Assembly (NCBI RefSeq): GCF_009733595.1
Contig: NZ_WOFH01000007.1
Span: 62,001 to 126,000 of the forward strand
DNA: 64,000 bases
Origin: Actinomadura litoris
Lineage (GTDB): Bacteria > Actinomycetota > Actinomycetes > Streptosporangiales > Streptosporangiaceae
Direction: 5' to 3'
Shown: piece by piece, positions 15,716 through 26,900 of the stretch
Layout: the number at the start of each line of letters is the position of its first letter
Numbering within the stretch: the stretch's first letter is position 1
Program-made: the position numbers and the translations under genes
Notes under the pieces: generated by a model
Seen by the model: only the letters and a program-made list of their open reading frames with translations
What the model was told of the DNA's origin: nothing
The model's database searches: none

Positions 15716-18700
15716 TCAGCCCTCCACCGGATCGGTCGGCGCGGTCGGCTCGGACAGCTCGGTCAGCAGGTGGTCGGCCAGCTCGGCCGGGGTGGCCAGG
15801 TCGAAGATCAGCATCGCGGGGAGCTCCAGGCCGGTCGCGGCGGCGAGCCGGTTGCGCAGCTCGACGGCGGTGAGCGAGACGAACCCGGCCTCGAAGAACA
15901 CCTCGGCGGGGGCGAGGGTCTCGGCGGGCGGGCGGCCCAGCACCGCCGACGCCTCGGCGCGCACGAACGCCAGCAGGGTCTCGCGGCGCTCGTCCTCGGG
16001 GAGGTCGGCGAGCCCGGCGAGCGGGTCGGCCTCCTCCTCGGGCTCCTCCGCCTCCGCCGCCGGGCGGGCGGTGGCGGCTGGCGCGGCGGACTCCAGCCAG
16101 TAGTGGCGGTGCTGGAAGGCGTAGGTGGGCAGGTCGACGCGGGGGCGGCCCGCCAGGAGCGCCGACCAGTCGACTCCGGCGCCGCGCACGCGCAGGGCCG
16201 CCGCCGACAGCAGGAACGCGCCGAGCCCGCCCTCGCCCCGGCGCAGCGTGCCGGTCACGGCGGCGGCCGGCCCGGCGGCGCCGGTGATCTCGGCCGCCAG
16301 CACGGGGTGCGCGCTCACCTCGACGAACGTGCGGAAACCTTCGTCCAGGAGGGCGCGGGTCGCGGTGTCGAAGCGGACGGTGCCGCGCAGGTTGCGGTAC
16401 CAGTAGGCGGCGTCGAGGCGCGTGGTGTCGATCCGGCCGCCCTCGACGGTCGAGTAGAACGGGACGGCGGACGGCTTCGGCGCGAGCCCGTCCAGGAGCG
16501 CGTGCAGCTCGTCGCGGATGCCCTCGACGTGCGCGCTGTGCGAGGCGTAGTCGACGGGGACGCGGCGGACCCGCACGCCGTCGTCCTCGCAGGACTCGAT
16601 CAGCTCGGCGAGTGCGTCGGCGTCCCCGGCGACGACGACCGAGGCGGGTCCGTTGACCGCCGCCGTCGCGAGGCGGCCGTCCCAGCGCCGCAGCCGGGCG
16701 GCGACCCTGTCCTCGGGGAGCGCGATCGAGGCCATGCCGCCCTTGCCCGCCAGGCCGCGGCCGATGGCCTGGCTCCGCAGCGCCACCACGCGCGCCGCGT
16801 CCTCCAGGGACAGGGCGCCGGCGATGTGCGCGGCGGCGATCTCGCCCTGCGAGTGCCCGACGACGGCGTCGGGACGGACGCCGAACGACTCCCACAGCCG
16901 CGCCAGTGCCACGTTCACCGCGAACGAGGCGGGCTGGACGACGTCCACGCGCTCCAAGCCGCCCCGCAGCTCCTCGGCCAGCGACCAGTCCACGTACGGC
17001 TTCAGGGCGGCCTCGACCTCGTCCAGCGCGCGGGCGAAGACGGGGGACCCGGCCGCGAGTTCGACGCCCATCCCCGACCACTGCGCGCCCTGCCCGGAGA
17101 ACACCAGGACGGTGCGGCCCTCGACGTCCGCGACGCCGGTCACCGCGACCGGCGAGGGCTCCCCCGCCGCGACCGCGCGCAGCCCGTCCAGCGCCTCGCC
17201 CCGGTCGGCGGCGACCACGACGGCGCGGTGGGCGAGCGCGGCCCGGCCGGACGCCAGCGACGCGGCGACGGCACCGGGCTCCAGCCCGGGGCGGTCCGCC
17301 ACGAACGCGGCGAGCCGCGCGGCCTGGGCGCGCAGCGCGTCCGGGGACGCCCCCGAGACCTCCCAGGGGGTCCGGTCCAGGGGCGGGGGCGGGGCCTCCG
17401 GTTCGGCGTCCGCCGGGGCCTGCTCGATGATCACGTGCGCGTTGGTGCCGCTGACCCCGAACGAGGACACCCCGGCCCGGCGGGGGCGACCGGGGTCGGG
17501 CCACTCCCGCCGCTCGGTGAGCAGCCGGACCGCGCCGTCCTGCCAGTCCACCTGCGAGGACGGAGCGTCCACGTGCAGCGTCGCGGGCAGGACGCCGTGC
17601 CGGAGGGCCTCGACCACCTTGATGATCCCGGCGGCCCCGGCGGCGGCCTGCGCGTGCCCGATGTTGGACTTCAGCGACCCGAGCCACAGCGGGCGGTCGT
17701 CCGGGCGGTCCCGGCCGTAGGTCGCGAGGAGCGCCTGGGCCTCGATCGGGTCGCCCAGCGGCGTGCCGGTCCCGTGGCCCTCGACCGCGTCCACGTCCTG
17801 CGGGGTCAGGCCCGCCGCGTCCAGCGCGGCGCGGATGACGCGCTGCTGGGACGGCCCGTTGGGCGCGGTGAGCCCGTTGGACGCGCCGTCCTGGTTGACG
17901 GCGCTGCCGCGCACCACCGCCAGCACGGGATGGCCGTTGCGGAGGGCGTCCGGCAGCCGCTCCAGCAGGAGCACCGCCGCGCCCTCGGCCCAGCCGGTGC
18001 CGTCGGCGGCGTCGGCGAACGCCTTGCAGCGCCCGTCGGGCGCGAGGCCGCGCTGCCGGGAGAACTCGACGAACGGCGACGGCCGCGCCATCACCGCGAC
18101 ACCCCCGGCGAGCGCGAGCCGGCATTCGCCGTCGCGCAGCGCCCGCGCCGCGAGGTGCACGGCGACCAGCGACGACGAGCACGCCGTGTCGACCGTGAGC
18201 GCCGGGCCTTCGAGGCCGAGGGTGTAGGAGACCCGGCCGGACACGACGCTGCCCGAGGTCCCGGTGCCGAGGAACCCCTCCAGGTCGCCCGGCACGTCCG
18301 CGAGGCCCGCGGCGTAGTCGTGGTACATCACGCCGGTGAACACGCCGACGCGTTCGCCGCGCAGCGCGGTGGGCGCGACGCCCGCGCGTTCGAGCGCCTC
18401 CCAGGAGATCTCCAGCATGAGCCGCTGCTGGGGGTCCATCGCCAGCGCCTCGCGCGGCGAGATCCCGAACAGCGCGGCGTCGAACGCCCCGGCGTCGCGC
18501 AGGAACCCGCCCTCGCGCACGTAGGAGGTGCCGGGGCGGTCGGGGTCGGGGTCGAAGAGCGCGCCGAGGTCCCAGCCCCGGTCGTCGGGGAAGGACGAGA
18601 GCCCGTCCCGGCCCTGCGACACCAGGTCCCACAGGTCCTCGGGCGAGGCGACCCCGCCGGGCAGGCGGCACGCCGCCGCGACGATCGCGACCGGGGCGTC

Positions 18701-18796
18701 GGCGGCCCGCGCCGCGAGCCGGTCGACCTCCTGCCGCAGCCGCTCGTTGTCGGCCAGCGCGACGCGCAGCGCCCGCACGACCCTGTCCTCGCTCAT
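15716..18796 (-). CDS. type I PKS, terminal module 4: KS-AT-ACP
   Basis: A 1026-residue single-module PKS. A short coiled-coil docking helix (about 1-33, [15 protein letters not shown]) is followed by KS (about 36-465) with the active-site Cys in DTACSSSL near residue 208 and His motifs EGHGTGT and NIGHAQ. The AT (about 565-865) has GHSQGE near 650 and YASH near 751, the methylmalonyl pattern. The ACP is at about 930-1010. There is no DH, ER, KR or thioesterase, so the last beta-keto stays unreduced before release by the amide synthase. The ACP reads [12 protein letters not shown]: the phosphopantetheine Ser is present, but the usual Asp before it is Val. The start overlaps the previous PKS stop (18793-18796). 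Confidence 0.95.
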   Translation of the reverse strand: MSEDRVVRALRVALADNERLRQEVDRLAARAADAPVAIVAAACRLPGGVASPEDLWDLVSQGRDGLSSFPDDRGWDLGALFDPDPDRPGTSYVREGGFLRDAGAFDAALFGISPREALAMDPQQRLMLEISWEALERAGVAPTALRGERVGVFTGVMYHDYAAGLADVPGDLEGFLGTGTSGSVVSGRVSYTLGLEGPALTVDTACSSSLVAVHLAARALRDGECRLALAGGVAVMARPSPFVEFSRQRGLAPDGRCKAFADAADGTGWAEGAAVLLLERLPDALRNGHPVLAVVRGSAVNQDGASNGLTAPNGPSQQRVIRAALDAAGLTPQDVDAVEGHGTGTPLGDPIEAQALLATYGRDRPDDRPLWLGSLKSNIGHAQAAAGAAGIIKVVEALRHGVLPATLHVDAPSSQVDWQDGAVRLLTERREWPDPGRPRRAGVSSFGVSGTNAHVIIEQAPADAEPEAPPPPLDRTPWEVSGASPDALRAQAARLAAFVADRPGLEPGAVAASLASGRAALAHRAVVVAADRGEALDGLRAVAAGEPSPVAVTGVADVEGRTVLVFSGQGAQWSGMGVELAAGSPVFARALDEVEAALKPYVDWSLAEELRGGLERVDVVQPASFAVNVALARLWESFGVRPDAVVGHSQGEIAAAHIAGALSLEDAARVVALRSQAIGRGLAGKGGMASIALPEDRVAARLRRWDGRLATAAVNGPASVVVAGDADALAELIESCEDDGVRVRRVPVDYASHSAHVEGIRDELHALLDGLAPKPSAVPFYSTVEGGRIDTTRLDAAYWYRNLRGTVRFDTATRALLDEGFRTFVEVSAHPVLAAEITGAAGPAAAVTGTLRRGEGGLGAFLLSAAALRVRGAGVDWSALLAGRPRVDLPTYAFQHRHYWLESAAPAATARPAAEAEEPEEEADPLAGLADLPEDERRETLLAFVRAEASAVLGRPPAETLAPAEVFFEAGFVSLTAVELRNRLAAATGLELPAMLIFDLATPAELADHLLTELSEPTAPTDPVEG
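16866..16948 (-). repeat. 83-bp AT-domain repeat, copy A
   Basis: Identical over all 83 bp to copy C (27241-27323) and 82/83 identical to copy B (22013-22095). It encodes the stretch from [11 protein letters not shown] to [10 protein letters not shown] in the AT of three different modules. Third positions are conserved as well, which points to recent duplication or gene conversion rather than selection on the protein alone. Confidence 0.9.
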
Positions 18797-21700
18797 CGGT
18801 TCCCTCCGAGTGCCCGTTCCACCAGGTCGTCGACGCTCATCTCCTCGATCGCCGAGGCGACCGGGTCCTCGGGCGGGTCGGGCACCAGCTCGGCCAGCAG
18901 CCGCCGGGCCAGGTCGGCGGGGGTCGGGTGGTCGAAGACGAGCGTGGCGGGCAGCCGCACCCCGGCCGCCCGTGCGAGCCGGTTGCGCAGCTCGACCGCC
19001 GCGAGCGAGTCGAACCCGAGGTCCCGGAACGCCTGCGCCGCGCCGATCTCGTCCGGCGAGGCGTGCCCGAGGACGGACGCGGCACCGCGCCGGACGAGGT
19101 CCAGGGTGAGCCCCGGGCGCTCGGGGGCGGGCAGGGCGGCCAGGCGCGCGGCGAACGACGCGGTCTCCCGCTCGGCGGCGGGCGGCGCGGCGGCGCGGGC
19201 CGGGCGGACCAGGCCGCGCAGGACGGGCGGCAGGTCCCCCTCGGCGGCGAGGGAGCGCAGCGCGGCGAGGTCGAACCGCGCCGCGACGAGGACCGGGTCC
19301 CGCGCGCCGAGCGCGGCGTCGAACAGGGCCAGCCCCTCCGCGGTGGAGAGCCCGGCGAGCCCGGCGCGGGCGAGCCTCGCCAGGCCCGCGTCGCCGAGGT
19401 GCCCGGTCATCCCGCTCGCCCGCGCCCACAGCCCCCACGCGATGGACACGGCGGGGAGCCCCTCGGCCCGCCGCAGCCGGGCGAGCCCGTCCAGGAACCC
19501 GTTGGCCGCCGCGTACCCGGCCTGGCCCGCGTTGCCGAGGACGCCGGCGCCCGAGGAGAACAGGACGAACGCCGCGAGGTCCAGGTCGCGGGTCAGCTCG
19601 TGCAGGTTCCAGGCGGCGTCGGCCTTGGGGCGGAACACCGCGGCGATCCGCCGGGGGTCGAGGTCGTCGAGCAGCGCGTCGTCCAGGACGCCGGCCGCGT
19701 GGACGACGGCGGTCAGCGGATGCTTGGCGGGGACCGTCGCCAGGACGTCCGCCAGCGCCGCCGGGTCGGCGGCGTCGGCGGCCGCGACCCGCACCCGGGC
19801 CCCGGCCTCGCGCAGCGCGGCCGACAGCCCGTCCGCGCCGGGCGCGGCGTCGCCGCGGCGGCTGACCAGGAGGAGCTCCCGCACTCCGTGCGCCTCGACG
19901 AGGTGGCGTGCGACGAGCCCGCCCAGCGTTCCGGTGCCTCCGGTGATCAGCACCGTCCCGCCGGGATCGAGGGGCCTCGGCGCGGCCGTGTCGGCGTGCG
20001 CGATCCGGGGGACGTGGGCGCTCCCGGCCCGCAGCGACACCTGGGGTTCGCCGGAGGCGATGATCCCGGGAAGCGCCGCCCTCGCGTTCTCGGCCGCGTC
20101 CGTCTCCAGCAGGACGACCCGTCCCGGCTGCTCGCGCTGCGCCGACCGCACGAGGCCCCGGACGGCCGAGGCGGCGAGGTCGCCGGGCGCGTCGCCGGTG
20201 AGGACCGCGACCGGGCCGCCGTCGCCGCTGAGCCGGGCGGTGAGGAAGGCGAGCGCCGCCGCCGTCGCCTCCCGGGCCCGCTCCGGGGTCCGGCCGCCGT
20301 GGGCGGTGAGGTCGAGCACGTCCTCGTCCGGGATCCCGGCGGCGGACGCGGGCAGGGTGACCGGCACCGGTTCGAGCCGGTAGGCCAGGTCGTGGGCGGG
20401 CGCCAGCCGGTCGGGGGCCACGGGCCTGAGCACGAGGGAGCCGATCGAGGCGACGGGCGCGCCGCCCCGGTCGGTGACGGTGATCGCGTACGCGGACGCC
20501 GCCGCGTCGCGGGTCGCCCGGACGCGCAGCGCCGACGCCCCGGACGCGTGCAGGCGCACGCCGGTCCAGGCGAAGGGCAGCGGGATCCGGCCGTCCTCGG
20601 GGACGTCCGCGCCGAGGAGGCGGGTGGCCTGGAGCGCGGCGTCCAGCAGGGCCGGGTGCAGGGCGAAGCCGTCCGCCTCGACGCCCTCGGGCAGCTCGAC
20701 GTCCGCGAAGACCGCGTCGCCGCTCCGCCAGGCCGCGCGGAGCCCCTGGAACGCGGGCCCGTAGGCGTAGCCGTCCTCCGCCATCCGCGCGTAGAAGTCG
20801 CCGACCGGGACCGGCTCGGCGTTCGCGGGCGGCCACGGGAACGGCTCCGGCGCGGGCCCCCCGGCGGACAGCCGGCCGGTGGCGTGCCGGGTCCACCGTC
20901 CTTCGTCCCGCCGCGAGTGGATGGCGACGTCCGGGCCGTCGGCGACGACCCTGAGCTGGACCTCGTCCTCGCCGGGGACGGTCAGCGGCGTCTCGATGAC
21001 GAGTTCCTCCAGGCCGCCGTGCCCGGTCTCGGCTCCGGCGTGCAATGCCAGCTCGACCAGCGCCGAGCCCGGCAGGACGGTCGTGCCCGCGACCGCGTGG
21101 TCGGCGAGCCAGCCGTGGTCGCGCGCGGACAGGCGGCCGGTGAGCACGACGCCGCCCGGCAGCGGGACGGCGGCGCCGAGCAGCGGGTGCCCGGCGTCCT
21201 CCAGCCCGGCGGCGGTGAGGTCGCCGCCGCCGCGCCCGGTGTCGAGCCAGTAGCGGCGGCGCTGGAAGGCGTAGGTGGGCAGGTCCGCGCGCCGGAACGG
21301 GCCGGGCCCGAACGCCGCGCTCCAGTCGACGCCGACCCCGGCCGCGTGCGCCTCGCCGGCGGAACGCAGGAACCGGTCCAGCCCGCCGTCGTCGCGGCGC
21401 AGCCCGCCGACGACGACCGCGGGTGCGGGGACGGTCTCCGCGATGCTCGGGACCAGGACCGGATGCGCGCTGATCTCGATGAACGCGCCGAACCCGTCCT
21501 TGGCGAGGGTCTCGGCGGCGTCGGCGAACCGCACGGTCCGGCGCAGGTTGCGGTACCAGTAGCGGCCGTCGAGGGCCGTCGTGTCGAGCCACCGGCCTTC
21601 GACGGTGGAGAAGAAGGGCACCGGCGAGGTCCGGGGGCTGAGGCCGTCGAGCAGGTCCGCCAGTTCGCCCTCGATGGACTCGACGTGGGAGCTGTGGGAG

Positions 21701-23922
21701 GCGTAGTCGACCGGGATCCGGCGCACGCGCACACCCTCGGCCTCGTAGGCCGCGACCAGGTCGTCCAGCGCGTGCGGGTCGCCCGAGACGACCGCCGAGG
21801 CGGGGCCGTTGACGGCCGCGATCTCCAGCCCGGGGACGAGCCGCGCGGCGACCCGCTCGACCGGCAGCGCGACCGACACCATGCCGCCGCGCCCGGCCAG
21901 GCGGCGGGCGATGGCCTGGCTCCGCAGCGCCACCACGCGCGCCGCGTCCTCCAGGGAGAGCGCCCCGGCGATGTGCGCGGCGGCGATCTCCCCTTGGGAG
22001 TGGCCGACCACCGCGTCGGGACGGACGCCGAACGACTCCCACAGCCGCGCCAGCGCCACGTTCACCGCGAACGAGGCGGGCTGGACGACGTCCACCCGCT
22101 CCAGCCCGCCGCCCAACTCCTCGGTCAAGGACCAGTCCGCATACGGCTTCAACGCCGCCTCGACCTCCGCCAGCGCACCGGCGAACACCGGGGACGCCTC
22201 GGCCAGCGCCAGTCCCATCCCCGACCACTGCGCTCCCTGGCCCGGGAACACGAAGACCGTCCTGCCCTCGGCCTCGGCGGGGCCGGTCGACTCGACCTCC
22301 GCGAGCGCGGTGAGCGCGGCGGCGCGGTCACCGGCCACGACGACCGCCCGGTGCTCCAGCGTCGCCCGCGTGGTGGCGAGGGCGTGCCCGATCTCGGCCG
22401 GGGTGAGGTCGTCGTTGTCGGCCACGAACGAGGCGAGCCGTTGCGCCTGCGCCCGCAGGCCGTCCGCCGTGCGGGAGGAGAGGAGCCACGGCACCGCCCC
22501 GGGCTCGGGCCCCCGCCCGTCCTCGGCGGGCGGCTCGGCGACCGCCTGTTCGAGGATCACGTGGGCATTGGTGCCGGACACGCCGAACGACGACACGCCC
22601 GCCCGGCGGGGACGGTCGGCGTCGGGCCAGGCGCGCGGCTCTTCCAGCACCCGGACGGCACCCGCCGACCAGTCCACCTTCGACGTCGGGGCGTCCACGT
22701 GCAGGGTCGGCGGCAGGACTCCGTTGCGCAGCGCCTGCACCATCTTGATCACACCGGCCACGCCCGCCGCCGCCTGCGCGTGCCCGATGTTCGACTTCAG
22801 CGACCCGAGCCACAGGGGCCGGTCGTCCGGGCGGTCCTGGCCGTAGGTCGCCAGCAGCGCGCGCGCTTCGATGGGGTCGCCCAACTTCGTGCCCGTGCCA
22901 TGGCCCTCGACGGCGTCGACGTCGCCGCTCGACAGCCCGGCGTTCAGCAGCGCCTCGCGGATCACCCGCTCCTGGGAGGGGCCGTTAGGCGCGGTCAACC
23001 CGTTGGACGCGCCGTCCTGGTTCACCGCCGAGCCGCGCACCACCGCCAAGACCTCGTGGCCGTTGCGGCGCGCGTCCGACAGGCGCTCCAGCACCAGCAC
23101 CCCGACGCCTTCGGAGAGGCCGGTGCCGTCGGCGGCCTCGGCGAACGCCTTGCAGCGTCCGTCGGCGGCGAGCCCGCGCTGGCGGGAGAAGTCGACGAAG
23201 ACCTCCGGCGTCGCCATCACGGCCACTCCCCCGGCCAGCGCAAGCGACGACTCGCCCGAGCGCAGCGACTGCGCGGCCAGGTGCAGCGCGACCAGCGACG
23301 ACGAGCACGCCGTGTCCACCGTCACCGCCGGGCCCTCCAGGCCGAACGTGTAGGACACGCGGCCGGTGGCGACGCTGCCGGAGTTGCCGATGCCGAAGTA
23401 GCCTTCGAGGCCGTCCGGGAGGCCGCCGAGGTTGTCCCGGTAGTCGTGGAACATCAGCCCGGTGAACACCCCGGCGCGGGCGCCGCGCAGCGAGGTCGGG
23501 TCGATGCCCGCGCGTTCGAGCGCCTCCCACGAGACCTCCAGCAGCAGCCGCTGCTGGGGGTCGATGGCGAGCGCCTCGCGCGGCGAGATCCCGAACAGCG
23601 CCGCGTCGAAGCCGCCCGGCTCGTCCAGGAAGCCGCCTTCCTTGGCGTAGGTCCTGCCGCGCCGTTCGGGGTCGGGGTCGTGGAGCCGGTCCGGGTCCCA
23701 GCCCCGGTCGCGGGGGAACGCGGAGACGGCGTCGCGGCCCTCGGCGACGAGCGTCCACAGGTCCTCCGGGGAGGCGACCCCGCCGGGGAGGCGGCAGGCC
23801 ATGCCGACGATCGCGATCGGCTCGGTCCGCCGGGCCTCGGCCTCGTGCAGCCGGGCACGGGCGCGCCGCAGGTCGGCGAGGGTCCGCCGCAGGTAGTCGC
23901 GCAGCTTCTCGTCGTTGGCCAT
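18793..23922 (-). CDS. type I PKS, module 3: KS-AT-DH-KR-ACP
   Basis: A 1709-residue single-module PKS. An N-terminal docking helix (about 1-32) precedes the KS (about 33-460, DTACSSSL near 203). The AT has GHSQGE near 640 and YASH near 740 (methylmalonyl type). The DH has an intact [12 protein letters not shown] near 942 and [10 protein letters not shown] near 1092. The KR has the NADPH turn GGTGTLGG near 1325, the LDD motif in [11 protein letters not shown] (B-type) and Tyr in AGYAAANGF near 1471. The ACP is [10 protein letters not shown] near 1640. All catalytic residues checked are present, so the module should yield a methyl-branched alkene. The start at 23922 has AGGAGG upstream, 11 bp after the previous PKS stop. 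Confidence 0.95.
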   Translation of the reverse strand: MANDEKLRDYLRRTLADLRRARARLHEAEARRTEPIAIVGMACRLPGGVASPEDLWTLVAEGRDAVSAFPRDRGWDPDRLHDPDPERRGRTYAKEGGFLDEPGGFDAALFGISPREALAIDPQQRLLLEVSWEALERAGIDPTSLRGARAGVFTGLMFHDYRDNLGGLPDGLEGYFGIGNSGSVATGRVSYTFGLEGPAVTVDTACSSSLVALHLAAQSLRSGESSLALAGGVAVMATPEVFVDFSRQRGLAADGRCKAFAEAADGTGLSEGVGVLVLERLSDARRNGHEVLAVVRGSAVNQDGASNGLTAPNGPSQERVIREALLNAGLSSGDVDAVEGHGTGTKLGDPIEARALLATYGQDRPDDRPLWLGSLKSNIGHAQAAAGVAGVIKMVQALRNGVLPPTLHVDAPTSKVDWSAGAVRVLEEPRAWPDADRPRRAGVSSFGVSGTNAHVILEQAVAEPPAEDGRGPEPGAVPWLLSSRTADGLRAQAQRLASFVADNDDLTPAEIGHALATTRATLEHRAVVVAGDRAAALTALAEVESTGPAEAEGRTVFVFPGQGAQWSGMGLALAEASPVFAGALAEVEAALKPYADWSLTEELGGGLERVDVVQPASFAVNVALARLWESFGVRPDAVVGHSQGEIAAAHIAGALSLEDAARVVALRSQAIARRLAGRGGMVSVALPVERVAARLVPGLEIAAVNGPASAVVSGDPHALDDLVAAYEAEGVRVRRIPVDYASHSSHVESIEGELADLLDGLSPRTSPVPFFSTVEGRWLDTTALDGRYWYRNLRRTVRFADAAETLAKDGFGAFIEISAHPVLVPSIAETVPAPAVVVGGLRRDDGGLDRFLRSAGEAHAAGVGVDWSAAFGPGPFRRADLPTYAFQRRRYWLDTGRGGGDLTAAGLEDAGHPLLGAAVPLPGGVVLTGRLSARDHGWLADHAVAGTTVLPGSALVELALHAGAETGHGGLEELVIETPLTVPGEDEVQLRVVADGPDVAIHSRRDEGRWTRHATGRLSAGGPAPEPFPWPPANAEPVPVGDFYARMAEDGYAYGPAFQGLRAAWRSGDAVFADVELPEGVEADGFALHPALLDAALQATRLLGADVPEDGRIPLPFAWTGVRLHASGASALRVRATRDAAASAYAITVTDRGGAPVASIGSLVLRPVAPDRLAPAHDLAYRLEPVPVTLPASAAGIPDEDVLDLTAHGGRTPERAREATAAALAFLTARLSGDGGPVAVLTGDAPGDLAASAVRGLVRSAQREQPGRVVLLETDAAENARAALPGIIASGEPQVSLRAGSAHVPRIAHADTAAPRPLDPGGTVLITGGTGTLGGLVARHLVEAHGVRELLLVSRRGDAAPGADGLSAALREAGARVRVAAADAADPAALADVLATVPAKHPLTAVVHAAGVLDDALLDDLDPRRIAAVFRPKADAAWNLHELTRDLDLAAFVLFSSGAGVLGNAGQAGYAAANGFLDGLARLRRAEGLPAVSIAWGLWARASGMTGHLGDAGLARLARAGLAGLSTAEGLALFDAALGARDPVLVAARFDLAALRSLAAEGDLPPVLRGLVRPARAAAPPAAERETASFAARLAALPAPERPGLTLDLVRRGAASVLGHASPDEIGAAQAFRDLGFDSLAAVELRNRLARAAGVRLPATLVFDHPTPADLARRLLAELVPDPPEDPVASAIEEMSVDDLVERALGGNR
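22013..22095 (-). repeat. 83-bp AT-domain repeat, copy B
   Basis: Differs from copies A (16866-16948) and C (27241-27323) at one synonymous position only. It lies in the AT of module 3. Confidence 0.9.
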
Positions 23923-23933
23923 GTGCTCCTCCT

Positions 23934-26900
23934 TCAGACCTGTCCGAGTTCGTGGTCGACGAGCGCGAAGAGCTGGTCGTCGCTCGCCGCCTCCAGGTCG
24001 GGGCCAGGCTCGCCGGACCCGGCGAGGCGGGCGGTCAGGGCGTCGAGGCGCGCGAGGATCCGGTCGCGGAGCGCGCCGTCCACCGGGGGGTCGCCGAGCG
24101 CGCGTTCCAGCCGTTCCAGTTCGCGCAGGGCGGGCGGGGCCTCCTCGCGCGGCGCGACGCCGAGTTCGGCGCGCAGGTGCTCGGCGAGCGCGACCGGGGT
24201 GGGATGGTCGAAGACGGCGGTGGCGGCGAGCCGCACGCCCGTCGTCTCGGCGAGCCGGTTGCGCATCCGGACGGCGGCCAGCGAGTCGAACCCGGTGTCC
24301 TTGAACGCCTGGTCCGCCCGCACGGGCTCCCCGGCGGGGCGGCCGAGGACGTCCGAGGCGGTGGCGCGCACCAGTTCGACCAGCTCGCGGAGCCGCTCGG
24401 CCTCCGGAAGCCGGGCGAGGCGGTCGGCCAGGCCCTCCTCGGCCGGCGCGGCCACGGCCGCGGCCGCGCGCGGCGCCGTCCGCACCAGGCCGCGCAGCAG
24501 CGCGGGCAGCGTGCCCTCGCTCGCCCGGTCGCGGAGCGCCGCGTGGTCGAGCCGGGTGGGGACGAGCACGGCCTCGGCGCCGGCGCGCAGCGCGAGGTCC
24601 AGCAGCGCGAGGGCCTGCGATGACGAGAGCGCCACCTGGAGCCCCTCGGCGAGCCGGTCGCGGCCCGCTTCGCCGAGGCGGCCGGTGAGGCCGGACGCCT
24701 CGTCCCACAGGCCCCAGGCCAGCGAGACGGCGGGCAGCCCTTCGGCGCGCCGCGCCTCCGCCAGCCCGTCGAGGAACCCGTTGGCCGCCGCGTAGTTGCC
24801 CTGGCCCGGGTTGCCGAAGACCCCGGCGCCGGAGGAGAACAGGACGAACGCCGCCAGGTCCAGGTCGCGGGTCAGCTCGTGCAGGTGCCAGGCCGCGTCC
24901 GCCTTGGGGCGGAACACCGTGTCGACGCGCTCCGGGGTCAGCGACGCCAGCACGCCGTCGTCCAGCACGGCCGCCGTGTGCACGACGGCCGTCAGCGGGT
25001 GCTCGGCCGGTACCTCTGCCAGCAGGCGCGCGAGGGCGGCCCGGTCGGAGACGTCCGCCGCGACCACGCGCACCCGGGCGCCGGCCGCGCGCAGCTCGTC
25101 CGCCAGCTCGCCCGCGCCGGGGGCGGCCGGGCCCCGGCGGCTGACCAGCACCAGCTCGCGGACGCCGTGCACGGCGGCCAGGTGCCGCGCGACCAGCCCG
25201 CCGAGCGTCCCGGTGCCGCCGGTGACCAGCACCGTGCCGTCCGGGTCGAGTCCGGGCCCCGCGCCGCCGGCCCCCGCCCGCGCCAACCGGGGCGCGTGCA
25301 GCCCACCGGCGCGGACGGCGAGTTCCGGCTCGTCCGCCGCGTGCGCGGCGGGCAGCAGGGGGCGCGCGGCGTCCGGGTCGTCGGCCTCCACGAGCGTGAT
25401 CGGCTCCGGGTCCTCCAGCCGTGCCGTGCGGAGCAGCCCCCGCACGGCCGACCCGGCGGGCCCGGGGCGGGTGAGGACGACCTTCGGGGGCCCGTCGGCG
25501 ATCCCGCGCAGGGCCCGCTCGACCAGTGCGCGGGCCGCCTCGGGCGGCGCGCCGCCGGGCACGCCGGTGAGGTCGAGCACGTCCCCGGGCGCGAGCGGCG
25601 CGGCGTCCGGGGACGTCCGCACCGGCGTCCAGGCGATCCGGTGCAGGGCGTCGGCGGCGGGCTCGGCGGCCGGGCGCAGCACCAGCGAGCCGATCCCGGC
25701 GACCGGGCGCCCGGTCCGGTCGGTGATCGCGAAGGACACGGCGTCCTCGCCCGCCCGCGCGGCGTGCACGCGCAGCGCCGTGGCGCCGGACGCGTGGTGG
25801 GCGACGTCGTTCCAGGCGAACGGGAGGAGGGGCCTGCCGTCGGCGGAGCGCGGCGCCGCGCCCAGGTTCGCGGACTGGAGCGCCGCGTCCAGCAGGGCGG
25901 GGTGCAGGCCGAAGCCGTCCGCCGTGACGCCTTCTGGCAGCTCCACTTCCGCGAACACCTCGTCGCCTCGGGTCCACGCGGCGCGCAGCCCCCGGAACGC
26001 CGGGCCGTATTCGTATCCGCGCCCGGCGAGGCCGTCGTAGAAGGAGGCGAGGTCGACCGGCTCGGCTCCGGTGGGCGGCCACGCCACCGGCGCGGGGACG
26101 GGGCTGTCGGCCGTCACCCGGCCGGTGGCGTGCCGCGTCCAGGGGGCGTCCGGCTCGGGACGGGCGTGGACGCTCAGCGGGCGCCTCCCGGCATCGTCCT
26201 CGGCGCCGACGGAGACCGAGACCTCCACCGCGCCGTGGTCCGGGATCGCCAGCGGCGCCTCGATGACCAGGTCGTCCAGTGCGGTGGCGCCGGTCTCCCG
26301 CGCGGCCCGCAGGGCCAGCTCGACGAAGGCCGCGCCCGGCAGCAGGACGCGTCCCGCCACGGCGTGGTCGGCCAACCAGGGCCGGCCGGTGAGGGAGAGG
26401 CGGCCCGAGGCGAGCACGCCGCCGGTCTCCGGGTCGGGCGTGACCGTCTCCAGCAGGGACCCGGACGGCTCGATCCAGTACCGGCGCCGCTGGAACGCAT
26501 ACGTCGGCAGCCGCACCGGCCGGGGCGCCGGGGTGTGGAGCGCCGACCAGTCGACGGGCACGCCGCGCACCTGGAGCTCGCCGAGCGACAGCAGGAAGCG
26601 CCGCAGGTCGCCGTCGTCGCGGCGGAGCGAGCCGACGACGGCGGCCGGACGGTCCTCCAGGATCTCCTGGACGCTCGCCGAGAGCACGGGATGCGCGCTG
26701 ACCTCGACGAACGAACGGAAGCCCTCCTCGGCGAGGGTCTCGACGGCGTCGGCGAAACGGACCGTCCGGCGCAGGTTGCGGTACCAGTAGCCGCCGTCGA
26801 GCGTCGTGGTGTCGAGCCACCGGCCCTCGACCGTGGAGAAGAACGGCACCCGCGACGGCTGCGGCGTGATGCCGTCGAGGAGCGCGGCCAACTCCTCCTC

